DNA from: JBAYST01 sp034932745
Lineage (GTDB): Bacteria > Bacillota_I > Bacilli_A > RFN20 > CAG-826
Length of the DNA stretch: 64,000 nucleotides
NCBI GenBank assembly: GCA_034932745.1
Contig: JAYFOJ010000003.1
Location: 86,549-150,548 of the forward strand
Direction: 5' to 3'
This document shows, piece by piece, positions 44,190 through 53,612 of this stretch. The position numbers and the translations under genes were made by a program. The notes under the pieces are model-generated. The model was not told where the DNA came from. It saw only the letters and a program-made list of their open reading frames with translations, and ran no database searches. Position 1 is the first letter of the stretch. Every line of letters starts with the position of its first letter.

Positions 44190-45068
44190 ATGAAAATTAC
44201 AATCTTAAAACCAACCGCATATTGTGCTGGAGTTACGTCAGCTATTGAGATAGCGAAAAAAGCAAAAAAAGAGCACCCAAATAGTGCCGTTTATGTCATT
44301 GGAATGCTAGTTCATAATGACGATGTAATTAATAAATTAAGCAATGACGGAATAACTACGTTATTTGATAATAGAAAAACATATTTGGAACTACTAGCAG
44401 AAGTTCCTAATCGATCTATTGTTGTTTTCTCTGCTCACGGGCACGACATAAGAATGAATCATTTAGCGAAAAAGAAAGAGTTAATCGTCTACGATGCTAT
44501 TTGTCCTCGTGTAAAAAGGAATTTAGATGCTATTAAAAGAGCTTTAGATAAAGGGAGTCTGGTTATCTATATAGGACAAGTAAATCATCCAGAAACAATT
44601 GGTGCTTTATCCTTATCAAAAGACGTTATTTTATATAATGATAAATTACTTAAAAACAACCAAAAAACTACTAATAGGTCAATTTTTGTCATTAATCAAA
44701 CAACTCTTAACTATTTGGATTTAAAGGTTGTTTTCGATAAGATAATCGAGGCTTTTCCTGGTGCAACTATTGAAGGAGAAGTATGCTCCGCCGCTCGTTT
44801 AAGACAAGAATCTATTATCAATTTAGACAAGAGCGTCGACGCCATTATAGTCGTCGGCTCTTTAAAGAGTAGCAACACAAACAAATTGTTCGAAATAGCT
44901 AAGCATGCCCATAAAGAAGCATTATCGATAATGATCGAGCATTTAGATGAGTTAAAATGCATTGATTTACATAGTAAAAAACACGTCGCTATTTCTAGTG
45001 GAGCATCTACTCCAATAGAAACAATCGACGCGATTTATGAATATTTAGATTCTAATTATAATCGTTAG
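44190..45068 (+). CDS. ispH: 4-hydroxy-3-methylbut-2-enyl diphosphate reductase
   Basis: Last enzyme of the MEP pathway, makes IPP and DMAPP; 4Fe-4S protein. 292 residues. Cluster Cys in AYCAGVTSAI (Cys 12 region), VYDAICPRVKRN (about 102) and GEVCSAARLRQ (about 197); active-site region NQTTL and ISSGASTP near the end. Divergent from its family in places but all three Cys are kept. The 3' end overlaps the opposing nif3 gene by 4 bases. Neighbours are those of Bacillus yqfP. Confidence 0.93.
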   Translation: MKITILKPTAYCAGVTSAIEIAKKAKKEHPNSAVYVIGMLVHNDDVINKLSNDGITTLFDNRKTYLELLAEVPNRSIVVFSAHGHDIRMNHLAKKKELIVYDAICPRVKRNLDAIKRALDKGSLVIYIGQVNHPETIGALSLSKDVILYNDKLLKNNQKTTNRSIFVINQTTLNYLDLKVVFDKIIEAFPGATIEGEVCSAARLRQESIINLDKSVDAIIVVGSLKSSNTNKLFEIAKHAHKEALSIMIEHLDELKCIDLHSKKHVAISSGASTPIETIDAIYEYLDSNYNR

Positions 45069-45832
45069 ACAACGATTGGAAGTTGCTCGTGATCGACAAT
45101 AATGATCTTTAGGCTAGAGTCGTAACTATGGAGAAGTTCTTCCATTGTTTTCATAAATATCTTCTCTATCTCATGTGGCAAATCGAGATAATTATATTTT
45201 GCTCTTACGATATCTCTTCTTACGTGATGCGGAGCATCTCCAGAAATATAAATGTCCATTCCTGCGTCCCTTGCAATCCACCAATCGTGTGAGCCGCCGC
45301 CGCCAATAATTCCAACGGAAGATATCTTTTTCACTCCACTATTGACCAATAGACCATAGCTGACATTTAATTTTCTTTTGGCATATTCGACGAAGTCGAC
45401 AATCGCCATCGGCTTATCAAGATATCCACATCGCATCATCGGCTCTGATTCAGGTGAAAAGACATTCTTTAAGTCTAAAGCTTTGCTTAAGGCATCATTC
45501 ATTCCGCCTTTTCCTTCATCAAAATTAGTGTGAATCGAGTAAACAGGTATATCTAATGACGTAATTTTCTCATAGAGAATTCTTTTGTTTTCATCAGCCT
45601 TTAGTACTTTAGCCTTTGAGCCAAAGATAAAAGGGTGATGGGAAATAATAAGATCTGGTTTTTTAGCTAATGCAAATTCGTAAACTTCTTCGTCAAAATC
45701 TAAACAAAGCATGACTGTTTTGACTTCTTCTTTTAACTTCCCCGCCATCAAACCGACGTAGTCGTGGTTTCTTTTTGCGAGTCTTTTGGGAAACCTTTTA
45801 GCGAGTTTAGAGATTAATGTTTTGGTTTTCAT
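45065..45832 (-). CDS. Nif3-like dinuclear metal center protein (YqfO family)
   Basis: 255 residues, the short Nif3 form without the middle domain of Bacillus YqfO (about 370 aa). Metal-ligand motifs: LIISHHPFIFG (about 58-68), SIHTNFDEGKGGMNDAL (about 97-113) and the C-terminal VDHEQLPI. Linked to GTP cyclohydrolase-like reactions in some species; function not settled. Overlaps trmK by 4 bases, implying translational coupling. Confidence 0.92.
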   Translation of the reverse strand: MKTKTLISKLAKRFPKRLAKRNHDYVGLMAGKLKEEVKTVMLCLDFDEEVYEFALAKKPDLIISHHPFIFGSKAKVLKADENKRILYEKITSLDIPVYSIHTNFDEGKGGMNDALSKALDLKNVFSPESEPMMRCGYLDKPMAIVDFVEYAKRKLNVSYGLLVNSGVKKISSVGIIGGGGSHDWWIARDAGMDIYISGDAPHHVRRDIVRAKYNYLDLPHEIEKIFMKTMEELLHSYDSSLKIIIVDHEQLPIVV

Positions 45833-46488
45833 AAAATGCTTTTAATTCTCCTTTTTTCTTCTTTGAGTTCGGTTACTCTAGTTTTATCGATATCTTTTGT
45901 TTCAATTAATCCATCAATCGATTTGATTCTGGATTCGTGTTTCTCTTTAAAAACAATCGATTTTTCTTTCCTTAAAACTGGTCCGAATTCTTTATCTAAT
46001 TCTGAAAGAAAGGCAATATCAGCTTTGCTGAATTTAATTATTTCATAGAATTTGCCACATTCTTCGACCATCTCTTCGTCGCTTATCATATAACCGAGTC
46101 TTGTTACTTCATCTCGTAATTCTGGAACAGCATTATGAGCATCGACGATAATTGTTTTAACATTAGCGAGTTTTAAAACGTCTTTTTTTAAGATCTCGAC
46201 GATTAGGTGTCCACCCATCCCGGCGATGATTACTGTGCTAACAACGCTAGGAATATCAGATATTCCATCGCTTAACAATACATCTATCTTACCGCTTAGA
46301 TTAACGTCTTCAACGGCTTTTTTAAGTCTTTCAAAAGGACCTTTCTTGTTTTCGATGGCGTAGCCATGTGAGGCAATTCCATTCAATACAAGTGCAATAA
46401 TGAGTTTCCCGTGATCCGCTCCAACATCTGCAACGACGCTCGATGGAACCATGTCATATATAGCAAGTAGTCTTTTTGAAAGTTTCAT
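45829..46488 (-). CDS. trmK: tRNA (adenine(22)-N(1))-methyltransferase
   Basis: 219 residues. N-terminal Rossmann methyltransferase: ADVGADHGKLII (about 20-31, SAM-binding motif I), GISDIP, IIAGMGGHLIVEIL (about 87-100); C-terminal charged coiled-coil (about 150-219) typical of TrmK/YqfN. Lies 2 bases after rpoD, as in Bacillus. Confidence 0.94.
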   Translation of the reverse strand: MKLSKRLLAIYDMVPSSVVADVGADHGKLIIALVLNGIASHGYAIENKKGPFERLKKAVEDVNLSGKIDVLLSDGISDIPSVVSTVIIAGMGGHLIVEILKKDVLKLANVKTIIVDAHNAVPELRDEVTRLGYMISDEEMVEECGKFYEIIKFSKADIAFLSELDKEFGPVLRKEKSIVFKEKHESRIKSIDGLIETKDIDKTRVTELKEEKRRIKSIL

Positions 46489-46490
46489 AT

Positions 46491-47837
46491 TTATAGTTTA
46501 TTGCGATAATCTCCGAGTTTCTTTGCTCTTGTTGGGTGTCTTAATTTGCGAATCGCTTTCGCTTCAATTTGTCTAATTCTTTCTCTTGTAACTCCAAACT
46601 CTTTACCAACTTCTTCGAGAGTTCTTGGGCGATTATCATCTAAACCGTAACGGAGTCTTATAACTCGCTCCTCGCGGTCTGTTAAGTCCTTTAAAATTGA
46701 ATATAACTCTTCTTTTAAGAGTTGTTTAGTCGTAAATTCACTCGGAGACTCCGATTCTTTGTCTTCGATAAAATCCCCTAAGTGTGAATCGTCTTCTTCG
46801 CCAATTGGAGTTTCCAAAGAAACTGGTTCCATGGCAATTCTTTGAATCTCGCGAATTCTCTTTGGTGACAAAGCACCTTCGAGGGCATCGCTTATTTCTT
46901 CTGCAGTTGGTTCACGACCTAAGTCTTGGACTAGTTGTCTTTGAACTCTTGTCATTTTATTAATCGTCTCGACCATGTGCACCGGGATACGAATCGTACG
47001 AGCTTGGTCTGCTATTGCACGAGTGATAGCCTGTCTAATCCACCACGTCGCATAAGTTGAAAACTTATAACCTTTCGTATAATCAAATTTATCGACAGCT
47101 TTCATTAGACCTAGATTGCCTTCTTGAATCAAATCCAAAAACAACATTCCACGACCAACATAGTGCTTAGCAATATTAACAACTAATCTCAAGTTAGCGT
47201 TTATCAATCTTTGTTTTGCTTCTTGGTCACCTTCGAGAATGCGTTTTGCTAAAATCGGTTCATCCTCAGGTTTTAAAAGATCATATTTGCCTATCTCTTT
47301 GAGATACATCTTCACGGAGTCATTTACGCGAACTTCACCTGCCATGATGTTTCCAAAGTGATCAATCTCTTCGATTTCTTGAACTTCAGGGTCTTCGACC
47401 ACCCCTTCTTCTGGTTCGAGAAATTCTTCGACTTCATCAGGATTAGCGTCTAAAGGAATTTTACTATCGTCGATTTCTTCCTCTTTCTCTTCTTCCTCTT
47501 CGAGGTCGTCGCTAGTGATTTCGATATCTTTGCTTTTGAAGAAACTTATGAGATCTTCTACGACATTATCGTCTAATTCATATTCATTTAGGGCGTCATA
47601 TATTTCACTTTGGTCGATGAAGCCTTGTGCTTTGGCTTTCTTCAAGAGTTTCGCTTCAACTTCTTCAAGAGTAGCTATGCTAGAATCGATTTTTTTCTTT
47701 TTTGACGCTTTGGCCTTTTTCACTTTTTCTTTTGGTTCTTGGACTTTCTTTGATTTAGGAGCCTCGGCTTTCTTTGCCTTAGTTTCTAAAATCTTTTTCG
47801 CTTTCGCAGTCATTTCTTGCTTCTTCTTTGCCGCCAT
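46491..47837 (-). CDS. rpoD: RNA polymerase primary sigma factor
   Basis: 448 residues. Long basic/acidic N-terminus (1-150: Lys-rich start, then Glu-rich segment), region 1.2 (VNDSVKMYLKEIGKYDLL), region 2 with RLINANLRLVVNIAKHY and KFSTYATWWIRQAI (2.3/2.4), region 3, and region 4.2 EVGKEFGVTRERIRQIEAKA. Recognises the TTGACA/TATAAT promoters seen throughout this window. Between dnaG (11-base gap) and trmK. Confidence 0.97.
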   Translation of the reverse strand: MAAKKKQEMTAKAKKILETKAKKAEAPKSKKVQEPKEKVKKAKASKKKKIDSSIATLEEVEAKLLKKAKAQGFIDQSEIYDALNEYELDDNVVEDLISFFKSKDIEITSDDLEEEEEKEEEIDDSKIPLDANPDEVEEFLEPEEGVVEDPEVQEIEEIDHFGNIMAGEVRVNDSVKMYLKEIGKYDLLKPEDEPILAKRILEGDQEAKQRLINANLRLVVNIAKHYVGRGMLFLDLIQEGNLGLMKAVDKFDYTKGYKFSTYATWWIRQAITRAIADQARTIRIPVHMVETINKMTRVQRQLVQDLGREPTAEEISDALEGALSPKRIREIQRIAMEPVSLETPIGEEDDSHLGDFIEDKESESPSEFTTKQLLKEELYSILKDLTDREERVIRLRYGLDDNRPRTLEEVGKEFGVTRERIRQIEAKAIRKLRHPTRAKKLGDYRNKL

Positions 47838-47848
47838 AATGATTCTCC

Positions 47849-49633
47849 TTAATCCTTTTTCTTCATCTTGCGCCGATTCCAGTCGGCGATAATTCGAGCT
47901 TTTTCTAATTCATCTTTACCTTGTAACATCCTTTCAAGAAGCGATTCGTCGTACATCTTTTTTTCTTCTTCCTTAATCGTTTTTAGGATGCTATCTAGAT
48001 AATCTTCGTTGCAATTACTCGGGTGATTTCTTTCGAAAGAAATATCCGTTAATTCCCTTATTAACTCATCTGAACGCGGATCACCGCTTATTTCAATTGA
48101 TGAGATGAGCCCATTAACATCTATTGCATTATTGTTTTTAACATAATCCACTACGTAATCGGCGATTCGACGATACACTTCATCGAAGAAAGACTCGATT
48201 TTTGCCTCGTAAAAGGCCACCGCAGACGCGTTATTAATCATTTGGTATAAAATCTCACGCTCAGCAAGTTCGAATCTCCTAATGGCCTTTCTTTCAGGAT
48301 GGAAATTATTAAAAACATCTTCCTTTTCGTCTTCGCTTTTATTTCTAGCACTTCTTACCAAATCTTTAATTGCTTCGGCTTCAAATTTGGTAATCGCTGA
48401 AAGTTTACGCAAGTAATTATCAAATTCGAGCGCTGATTTAATCGAGACAAGAATTGGCAAAAATTTCTTAACTAATTCTTTTCTTTCGATGATTGTCGTA
48501 ACTGGTGAGGTTTGAAGGTAGTAATTAAAAGCGAAATCTAATGGCGAGATTAGATTATTCAAATAGCGCTTAAGCGCTAATTCGCCATCTTCATTTAAGA
48601 TTTCATCTGGATCTTTGTCGCTACCACCATTATCGACTATTTGGTAATTAATACCGGTGTCTTTCATCTGGTCGATGATTTTCATTTCGGCCATTTGACC
48701 AGGCTTATCGCCATCGAGACAGAATCTTAGTTCGACGTTAAGACTCCTTAACATCCTAATGTGCTCTTGGGTAAACGCAGTTCCCATTAGTGCAACTGCA
48801 GAATGAATACCAATTCTCTCTAATGCGAATACATCCATAAAACCTTCTAGGATGTAGATATAACCTTCCCGTTTGGCGAATTGCTTGGCATTATGAAAAT
48901 TGTAAAGAATATCAGATTTATGAAATAACTTAGTCTCTGGCGAATTTACGTATTTAGGCGAATCGTCATCGACTAAACGTCTAGCACTATATCCGATTAC
49001 TTGTCCATCTTGATCAGCAATTGGGAATATCACTCTACCAGCATTTTTATCGGTGAAATTCGCACCGCTTCCACCAGCAATACCAATTAATTCAATTGTT
49101 CTTAATGAATTTCCCTTTGATTGTAAAAAGTTACAAGTGGCTTTGCCATCTTTAAAAGAATAGCCGAGTTGGAACTTCTTCCTTATGTCAGCGTTTAAAA
49201 AACGCTTTTCAAAATAATCTAGACCATCTTTTCCTTCTTCTGTTGCTAGAGCGTATTGATAATATGTTGTTAAGTCATTAAGACACTTTTTTAAAGGGGT
49301 TAGTTCGTCGTCTATCGGTTCTTTACTTACCGGTTTCAGTAAACGATCATCGTGAAAACCCGATATTTCTGCAACTTTACGCATCGCATCGAAAAACGAT
49401 ATGTGCTCATAAAGTTCTACGAACTTAATGGCGTTTCCACCAGTTCCACAAACGAAACACTTAAATATTTGTTTTTCTTGGCTAATTTGCATCGAAGGAT
49501 TTTTGTCGTCGTGAAAAGGACATAGGGCGACATAATTACGACCCTTTTGTTTAACTTCAATGTAACTCGAAATGACGTCAACTATGTTGGCGTGCTTGAG
49601 AACATCGTTTATTAAGTTAATGTCAAACGCCAT
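47849..49633 (-). CDS. dnaG: DNA primase
   Basis: Makes RNA primers for replication. 594 residues. CHC2-type zinc finger CPFHDDKNPS...CFVCG (38-63), TOPRIM core with ILEGFMDVFA and LCLDGDKPG-like ELRFCLDGDKPGQ (about 310), then a helicase-binding C-terminal region (about 450-594). Internal gene of the glyS-dnaG-rpoD unit. Confidence 0.95.
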   Translation of the reverse strand: MAFDINLINDVLKHANIVDVISSYIEVKQKGRNYVALCPFHDDKNPSMQISQEKQIFKCFVCGTGGNAIKFVELYEHISFFDAMRKVAEISGFHDDRLLKPVSKEPIDDELTPLKKCLNDLTTYYQYALATEEGKDGLDYFEKRFLNADIRKKFQLGYSFKDGKATCNFLQSKGNSLRTIELIGIAGGSGANFTDKNAGRVIFPIADQDGQVIGYSARRLVDDDSPKYVNSPETKLFHKSDILYNFHNAKQFAKREGYIYILEGFMDVFALERIGIHSAVALMGTAFTQEHIRMLRSLNVELRFCLDGDKPGQMAEMKIIDQMKDTGINYQIVDNGGSDKDPDEILNEDGELALKRYLNNLISPLDFAFNYYLQTSPVTTIIERKELVKKFLPILVSIKSALEFDNYLRKLSAITKFEAEAIKDLVRSARNKSEDEKEDVFNNFHPERKAIRRFELAEREILYQMINNASAVAFYEAKIESFFDEVYRRIADYVVDYVKNNNAIDVNGLISSIEISGDPRSDELIRELTDISFERNHPSNCNEDYLDSILKTIKEEEKKMYDESLLERMLQGKDELEKARIIADWNRRKMKKKD

Positions 49634-49648
49634 TATTTACCAGTTTCC

Positions 49649-51025
49649 TTAAAAGAACACTTTCACATTGAAATAGCTAATCAATTCATTAATGCTTAGT
49701 CTTACTTGTCTCATCGAGTCTCTTTCGCGAACCGTGACGCAGTTATCTTGTAGAGAATCAAAATCTACTGTTACACAGAATGGCGTTCCAATTGCGTCTG
49801 CGCGGCGATATCTTTTGCCAATACTGCCGGTTTCATCATATGAAACGGAATAATACTTACGAAGAATCATTTCGACTTCGTGAGCTTTGTCTTCTAGCTT
49901 CTTACTAAGTGGTAACACTGTAATTTTGTATGGTGCCAAAGCCGGAAGCAACCTTAAAACGATTCTCGAATCTCCGCCTTCTAATTCCTCTTCGTCGTAG
50001 GCATCGCATAATGTCATCAACACTAGACGATCCAGTCCAACCGAAGGTTCGATGCAGAATGGAACATATTTTTCGTTTGTTTCAGGATCGAGGTAATCGA
50101 GACTTTCACCGCTGAATTCGATGTGTCGTTTTAAATCGTAATCTGTTCTATCGGCGATTCCCCATACTTCTCCCCATCCAAATGGAAAGAGATACTCGAT
50201 ATCAGTCGTCGCCTTACTGTAAAATGCTAATTCTTCTTTTTCGTGGTCGCGATAACGCAAGTGTTCTTGTTTAATTCCAAGATTGCTTAAAAAGCCTAAG
50301 CAGAATTTCTTCCAGTAAGCAAACCATTCTAAGTCAGTTCCTGGTTTGCAGAAGAATTCCATTTCCATTTGATCAAATTCTCTCATTCTAAATGTCATTT
50401 GACCTGGAGTAATCTCATTTCTAAAAGCTTTACCAGTATTACAAATACCTAAAGGTAATTTTCGTCTTGTTGTTCTTAAAACATTTTTAAAATTAACAAA
50501 AACTCCCTGAGCGGTTTCTGGTCTTAAATAAACAACGGACGAACTATCATCGGTAACGCCGACATGCGTCTTAAACATCATATTGAATTGTCTAATATTA
50601 GTAAAATCGCTCTTGCCACAAACTGGACATTTAATGTTGTGTTCATGTATAAAACGATCCATTTCTTCGAAGCTCATGCCATTGACATCGACTTCAGGAT
50701 GAGCGCTTTCAATTAATTGGTCGGCGCGGTGTCTAGCCTTGCAACTCTTACAATCGATTAGTGGATCGTTAAAGGTTGTTACGTGGCCTGTTGCTTCCCA
50801 AACGCGTGGATTCATTAAAATAGCAGCATCAATCCCAACGTTAGTCGATGATTCTTGAACGAATTTCTTCCACCACATTCTTTGAATGTTCTTTTTAATT
50901 TCCGAACCGAGATAACCGTAATCCCAGCTATTTGCTAAACCACCATAGATTTCAGAACCTGGATAATAAAACCCAGATGTAACCAAATGATTCGTCACTT
51001 TGTCGAATGTAAATTTCTTATCCAT
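49649..51025 (-). CDS. glyS: Glycyl-tRNA synthetase, single-subunit dimeric type
   Basis: 458 residues from the ATG at 51025. The GTG at 51061 is rejected because it lies inside the promoter; GGAGG (51041-51037) is 11 bases before the chosen start. Opens KFTFDKVTNHLVTSGFYYPGSEIYGG; class II motif 2 FRNEITPGQMTFRMREFDQMEMEFF; VYLRPETAQGVFVNF; anticodon-binding domain at the C-terminus. This is the eukaryote-like single-chain enzyme, not the alpha2beta2 type of many bacteria. No T-box precedes it. Confidence 0.96.
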   Translation of the reverse strand: MDKKFTFDKVTNHLVTSGFYYPGSEIYGGLANSWDYGYLGSEIKKNIQRMWWKKFVQESSTNVGIDAAILMNPRVWEATGHVTTFNDPLIDCKSCKARHRADQLIESAHPEVDVNGMSFEEMDRFIHEHNIKCPVCGKSDFTNIRQFNMMFKTHVGVTDDSSSVVYLRPETAQGVFVNFKNVLRTTRRKLPLGICNTGKAFRNEITPGQMTFRMREFDQMEMEFFCKPGTDLEWFAYWKKFCLGFLSNLGIKQEHLRYRDHEKEELAFYSKATTDIEYLFPFGWGEVWGIADRTDYDLKRHIEFSGESLDYLDPETNEKYVPFCIEPSVGLDRLVLMTLCDAYDEEELEGGDSRIVLRLLPALAPYKITVLPLSKKLEDKAHEVEMILRKYYSVSYDETGSIGKRYRRADAIGTPFCVTVDFDSLQDNCVTVRERDSMRQVRLSINELISYFNVKVFF

Positions 51026-51057
51026 AATACTGTGTGCCTCCAAATGTGCGCTTAAAA

Positions 51058-51086
51058 ACACTATGCTACGTGCGTGTGAATGTCAA
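51058..51086 (-). promoter_or_regulatory. Promoter of glyS-dnaG-rpoD
   Basis: On the minus strand perfect TTGACA (51086-51081), 17-base spacer, TAGTGT (51063-51058). The predicted start near 51051 gives a leader of about 26 bases containing GGAGG. Confidence 0.7.
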
Positions 51087-51106
51087 CATACTATGAGTGT
51101 ATATTA

Positions 51107-51823
51107 TCAATGTAGAAGAAGCTCAGAACTCTTAATTGTAACCCCTAAATTATCTTTGATAAACTCTAAAAACTTACCGAGTATTCTAGTCATTGATTTG
51201 GCGTCCACGACAATTGATGTTGTATCTTCGAAATCTTCGGCATTAAAAATATATCTAATATATTTCATTTCTTCTTTTGAAAACCCTGATGCAATTTCAT
51301 CTTGTTGGCAATCGCGGCAAACGAAACCACCATCGACGAAAGAAAAGTCGACGATATCTGTTTTCTTACCACAAAATACGCAACGATTTACTTCAAAACC
51401 ATATCCCGCCGCTTTTAAAACATTGGCGAAAACAAGGAGAAGAGTCTGCAAATATTCATCGGTTTTTTTAAGACGATAAATAGCGTCTTCTATCCAACTA
51501 AATATCTTGTATTTTTCTTCATCTGATAAGCATTTTGATGTCGCTTCATTTATCATTTGCAAAGATGCCAAATTTTCTAATTTACTGTTTAACGATAATG
51601 GCGAAGAAATAACGGAAACCGTTTTCAATACTTTGTATCTCAAACCAGCCCGATCAGAAAGCTCGATTTCAGCAATCGTCATCGGATTATTGATAATCGA
51701 ATTGGGATTCTTTGGATTCAAGATTCCCTTTGCCAAAAAAGAAAAAGATTCATTCGCAGTTATCGCTTGGATAATTGCATCTTTTTCTTTGTATTGAACA
51801 ATCGATAAAATAATTGCTTTCAT
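51107..51823 (-). CDS. recO: DNA repair protein RecO
   Basis: Recombination mediator that loads RecA with RecR. 238 residues: N-terminal OB-fold (1-75), helical domain and a four-Cys zinc motif CVFCGKKTD...CRDCQQDE (about 147-175). Its ATG overlaps the era stop (TAATG), so translation is coupled. Confidence 0.92.
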   Translation of the reverse strand: MKAIILSIVQYKEKDAIIQAITANESFSFLAKGILNPKNPNSIINNPMTIAEIELSDRAGLRYKVLKTVSVISSPLSLNSKLENLASLQMINEATSKCLSDEEKYKIFSWIEDAIYRLKKTDEYLQTLLLVFANVLKAAGYGFEVNRCVFCGKKTDIVDFSFVDGGFVCRDCQQDEIASGFSKEEMKYIRYIFNAEDFEDTTSIVVDAKSMTRILGKFLEFIKDNLGVTIKSSELLLH

Positions 51824-52707
51824 TACTCTTTATTATATAAATATCCGAGTTCGTTGAGGAGCTTTTCGCTATCGCGCCAGTCTTCTCTTACTTTGACTGT
51901 TAAATCGAGAAATATATGTTTATCAACGATTCTTTCGATTTCTCTTCGCGAATTAATGCCAATTTTTTTAATCATTTGACCTTGTTTGCCAATGACGATT
52001 GCTTTTTGTGAATCCTTCTCGACAAAAATCGTCGCTTCAATGGTACATTCTTTTTTCTCGCATTTATATGACGTCACCTTTACCGCTATACAATGCGGAA
52101 CTTCTTCTTTAAGTATTTTGAGAATTTTTTCTCTGATTATTTCAGAAATTCTAAAAGTAATATCGCGATCTGTCACCATTTCTTCTGGGTAGTACGCTGG
52201 TCCTTCCGGAAGAATTTCGATAATCTTTTTAATCAATAAGTCGACATTAACTTTTTCTGTGGCAACCGTTTCAACAAAATGTGCATCTGGAAATTCTTTT
52301 AAATACTTCTCCTTAAGTTCAGTGATCTTTGTAATCGTCGTTTGATCGATTTTATTAAACACAACAAAAAGAGGACAAGTAACACTCAAGTGTTCTTTAA
52401 GATATTCGTCTCCTCTACCATATGGAAGAGAGGCGTCTACCATTAAGATAACGGCGTCGACATCATGGCTTGCGGAATATGCCATTGAATTCATTTCTGA
52501 CCCTAGTTTTTTAAATGGTTTGTGAATCCCTGGAGTGTCGACAAAAACGATTTGCACTCCTTCTTTGTTATAGATACCTTTTATATTATTTCTCGTCGTT
52601 TGCGATTTATCTGTAACGATTGAAATTTTGGTATTTAAGATAGCGTTTAGAATAGTAGATTTACCGACATTTGGACGACCGATAATGGCCACAAATCCGG
52701 ATTTCAT
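51823..52707 (-). CDS. era: GTPase Era
   Basis: Ribosome-assembly GTPase binding the 3' end of 16S rRNA. 294 residues. G1 GRPNVGKST (9-17), G3 DTPGIH (about 56), G4 NKID (about 119), and a C-terminal KH domain with IVIGKQGQMIKKIG (about 232-245). Overlaps the upstream ybeY-cdd gene by 4 bases (ATGA). Confidence 0.96.
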   Translation of the reverse strand: MKSGFVAIIGRPNVGKSTILNAILNTKISIVTDKSQTTRNNIKGIYNKEGVQIVFVDTPGIHKPFKKLGSEMNSMAYSASHDVDAVILMVDASLPYGRGDEYLKEHLSVTCPLFVVFNKIDQTTITKITELKEKYLKEFPDAHFVETVATEKVNVDLLIKKIIEILPEGPAYYPEEMVTDRDITFRISEIIREKILKILKEEVPHCIAVKVTSYKCEKKECTIEATIFVEKDSQKAIVIGKQGQMIKKIGINSRREIERIVDKHIFLDLTVKVREDWRDSEKLLNELGYLYNKE

Positions 52708-53570
52708 TTGTTCTCCAAATCGCTAGCATCAAAGGCGAAAGGAAGTAATTCTTTAGCGTTTGTTTCTTTTACTTTTCCTTTAAGGTTGGCCATCAAAATT
52801 GGTGCGTCAGAAGGATATAATTCAGAAATTACCTGTCTACATGCTCCACATGGCGAGCAAGGTTCATCGGTATCTGCTACAAGAGCAAACATTTCAAAAT
52901 CTTCTTTCTTTTTTCCATGCATGATGGCGTTATATAAAGCGTTACGTTCGGCGCACATACTAAGAGGATAGGAAGCGTTTTCAACATTTGATCCCAAAAA
53001 TACTTGCCCATCTTTACATAAGACTGCCGCCCCGACCGCAAAATGTGAATAAGGAGAATGTGATAACTTCCTAGCTTCCATTGCTTTTTTGATAAGTTCT
53101 TCTTTTTTCATTTGATTTTCCTCATAAGATTTTAAAATCTTTTCTTGCAAAGGGAACATTATATGTTCGTCTTCTATTTTCATGTGATCATAACCCAGTA
53201 AGTGAAGTAGACCATGGACGAAGAGAAATTGGAACTCTCTTTTTTCACTATGCCCATATTCTTTTGCTTGCGCACTAGCTCGATCAATCGATATATAGAT
53301 ATCTCCTAAAACTACTTCAGATTTGCTTCTCAAGAGTTTTGCTCTATTCGAATTTCCATCCAAGAAAGCAAACGAGATAACATCGGTTGGGCGATCGACA
53401 TGACGATACTCCCGATTAATCGAATGAATCGCGATATCGTCTATCAAAGAGACGCTAACGATAGGAGAGCATTTGATTTTTAAAGTCAATAGAGTCTGCT
53501 CTAAAAGGTCTAAGTAGACTTTTTCATAGACTTCGTATTCTTTTTTAATAGATGTAAAATCTAATTCCAT
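52704..53570 (-). CDS. ybeY: YbeY-Cdd fusion: endoribonuclease YbeY plus cytidine deaminase
   Basis: 288 residues joining two proteins that are separate in Bacillus. Residues 1-150: YbeY, the metal-dependent 16S-maturation RNase, with the HGLLHLLGYDH metal motif (119-129). Residues about 154-288: homotetrameric-type cytidine deaminase with CAE (206-208, catalytic Glu) and PCSPCGAC (237-244, zinc Cys). An internal ATG (53111-53109) at residue 154 has a good ribosome site GAGGA (53123-53119) 7 bases upstream, so free Cdd may also be made. dgkA, usually between them, is absent. Confidence 0.93.
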   Translation of the reverse strand: MELDFTSIKKEYEVYEKVYLDLLEQTLLTLKIKCSPIVSVSLIDDIAIHSINREYRHVDRPTDVISFAFLDGNSNRAKLLRSKSEVVLGDIYISIDRASAQAKEYGHSEKREFQFLFVHGLLHLLGYDHMKIEDEHIMFPLQEKILKSYEENQMKKEELIKKAMEARKLSHSPYSHFAVGAAVLCKDGQVFLGSNVENASYPLSMCAERNALYNAIMHGKKKEDFEMFALVADTDEPCSPCGACRQVISELYPSDAPILMANLKGKVKETNAKELLPFAFDASDLENK

Positions 53571-53583
53571 AAATCGGGGCTTT

Positions 53584-53612
53584 ATAATACCATAATCGCA
53601 ACAAAGTGTTAA
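53584..53612 (-). promoter_or_regulatory. Promoter of ybeY-cdd-era-recO, very short leader
   Basis: On the minus strand TTAACA (53612-53607), 17-base spacer, TATTAT (53589-53584) with extended TGG. The ATG follows 13 bases after the -10, so the leader is only about 6 bases and has no Shine-Dalgarno. Confidence 0.65.

Noticed and set aside
51026..51106. T-box riboswitch upstream of glyS, or any riboswitch upstream of tRNA synthetase genes
   Set aside because: The gap is under 90 bases and filled by the promoter and ribosome site; no T-box sequence or specifier structure fits.
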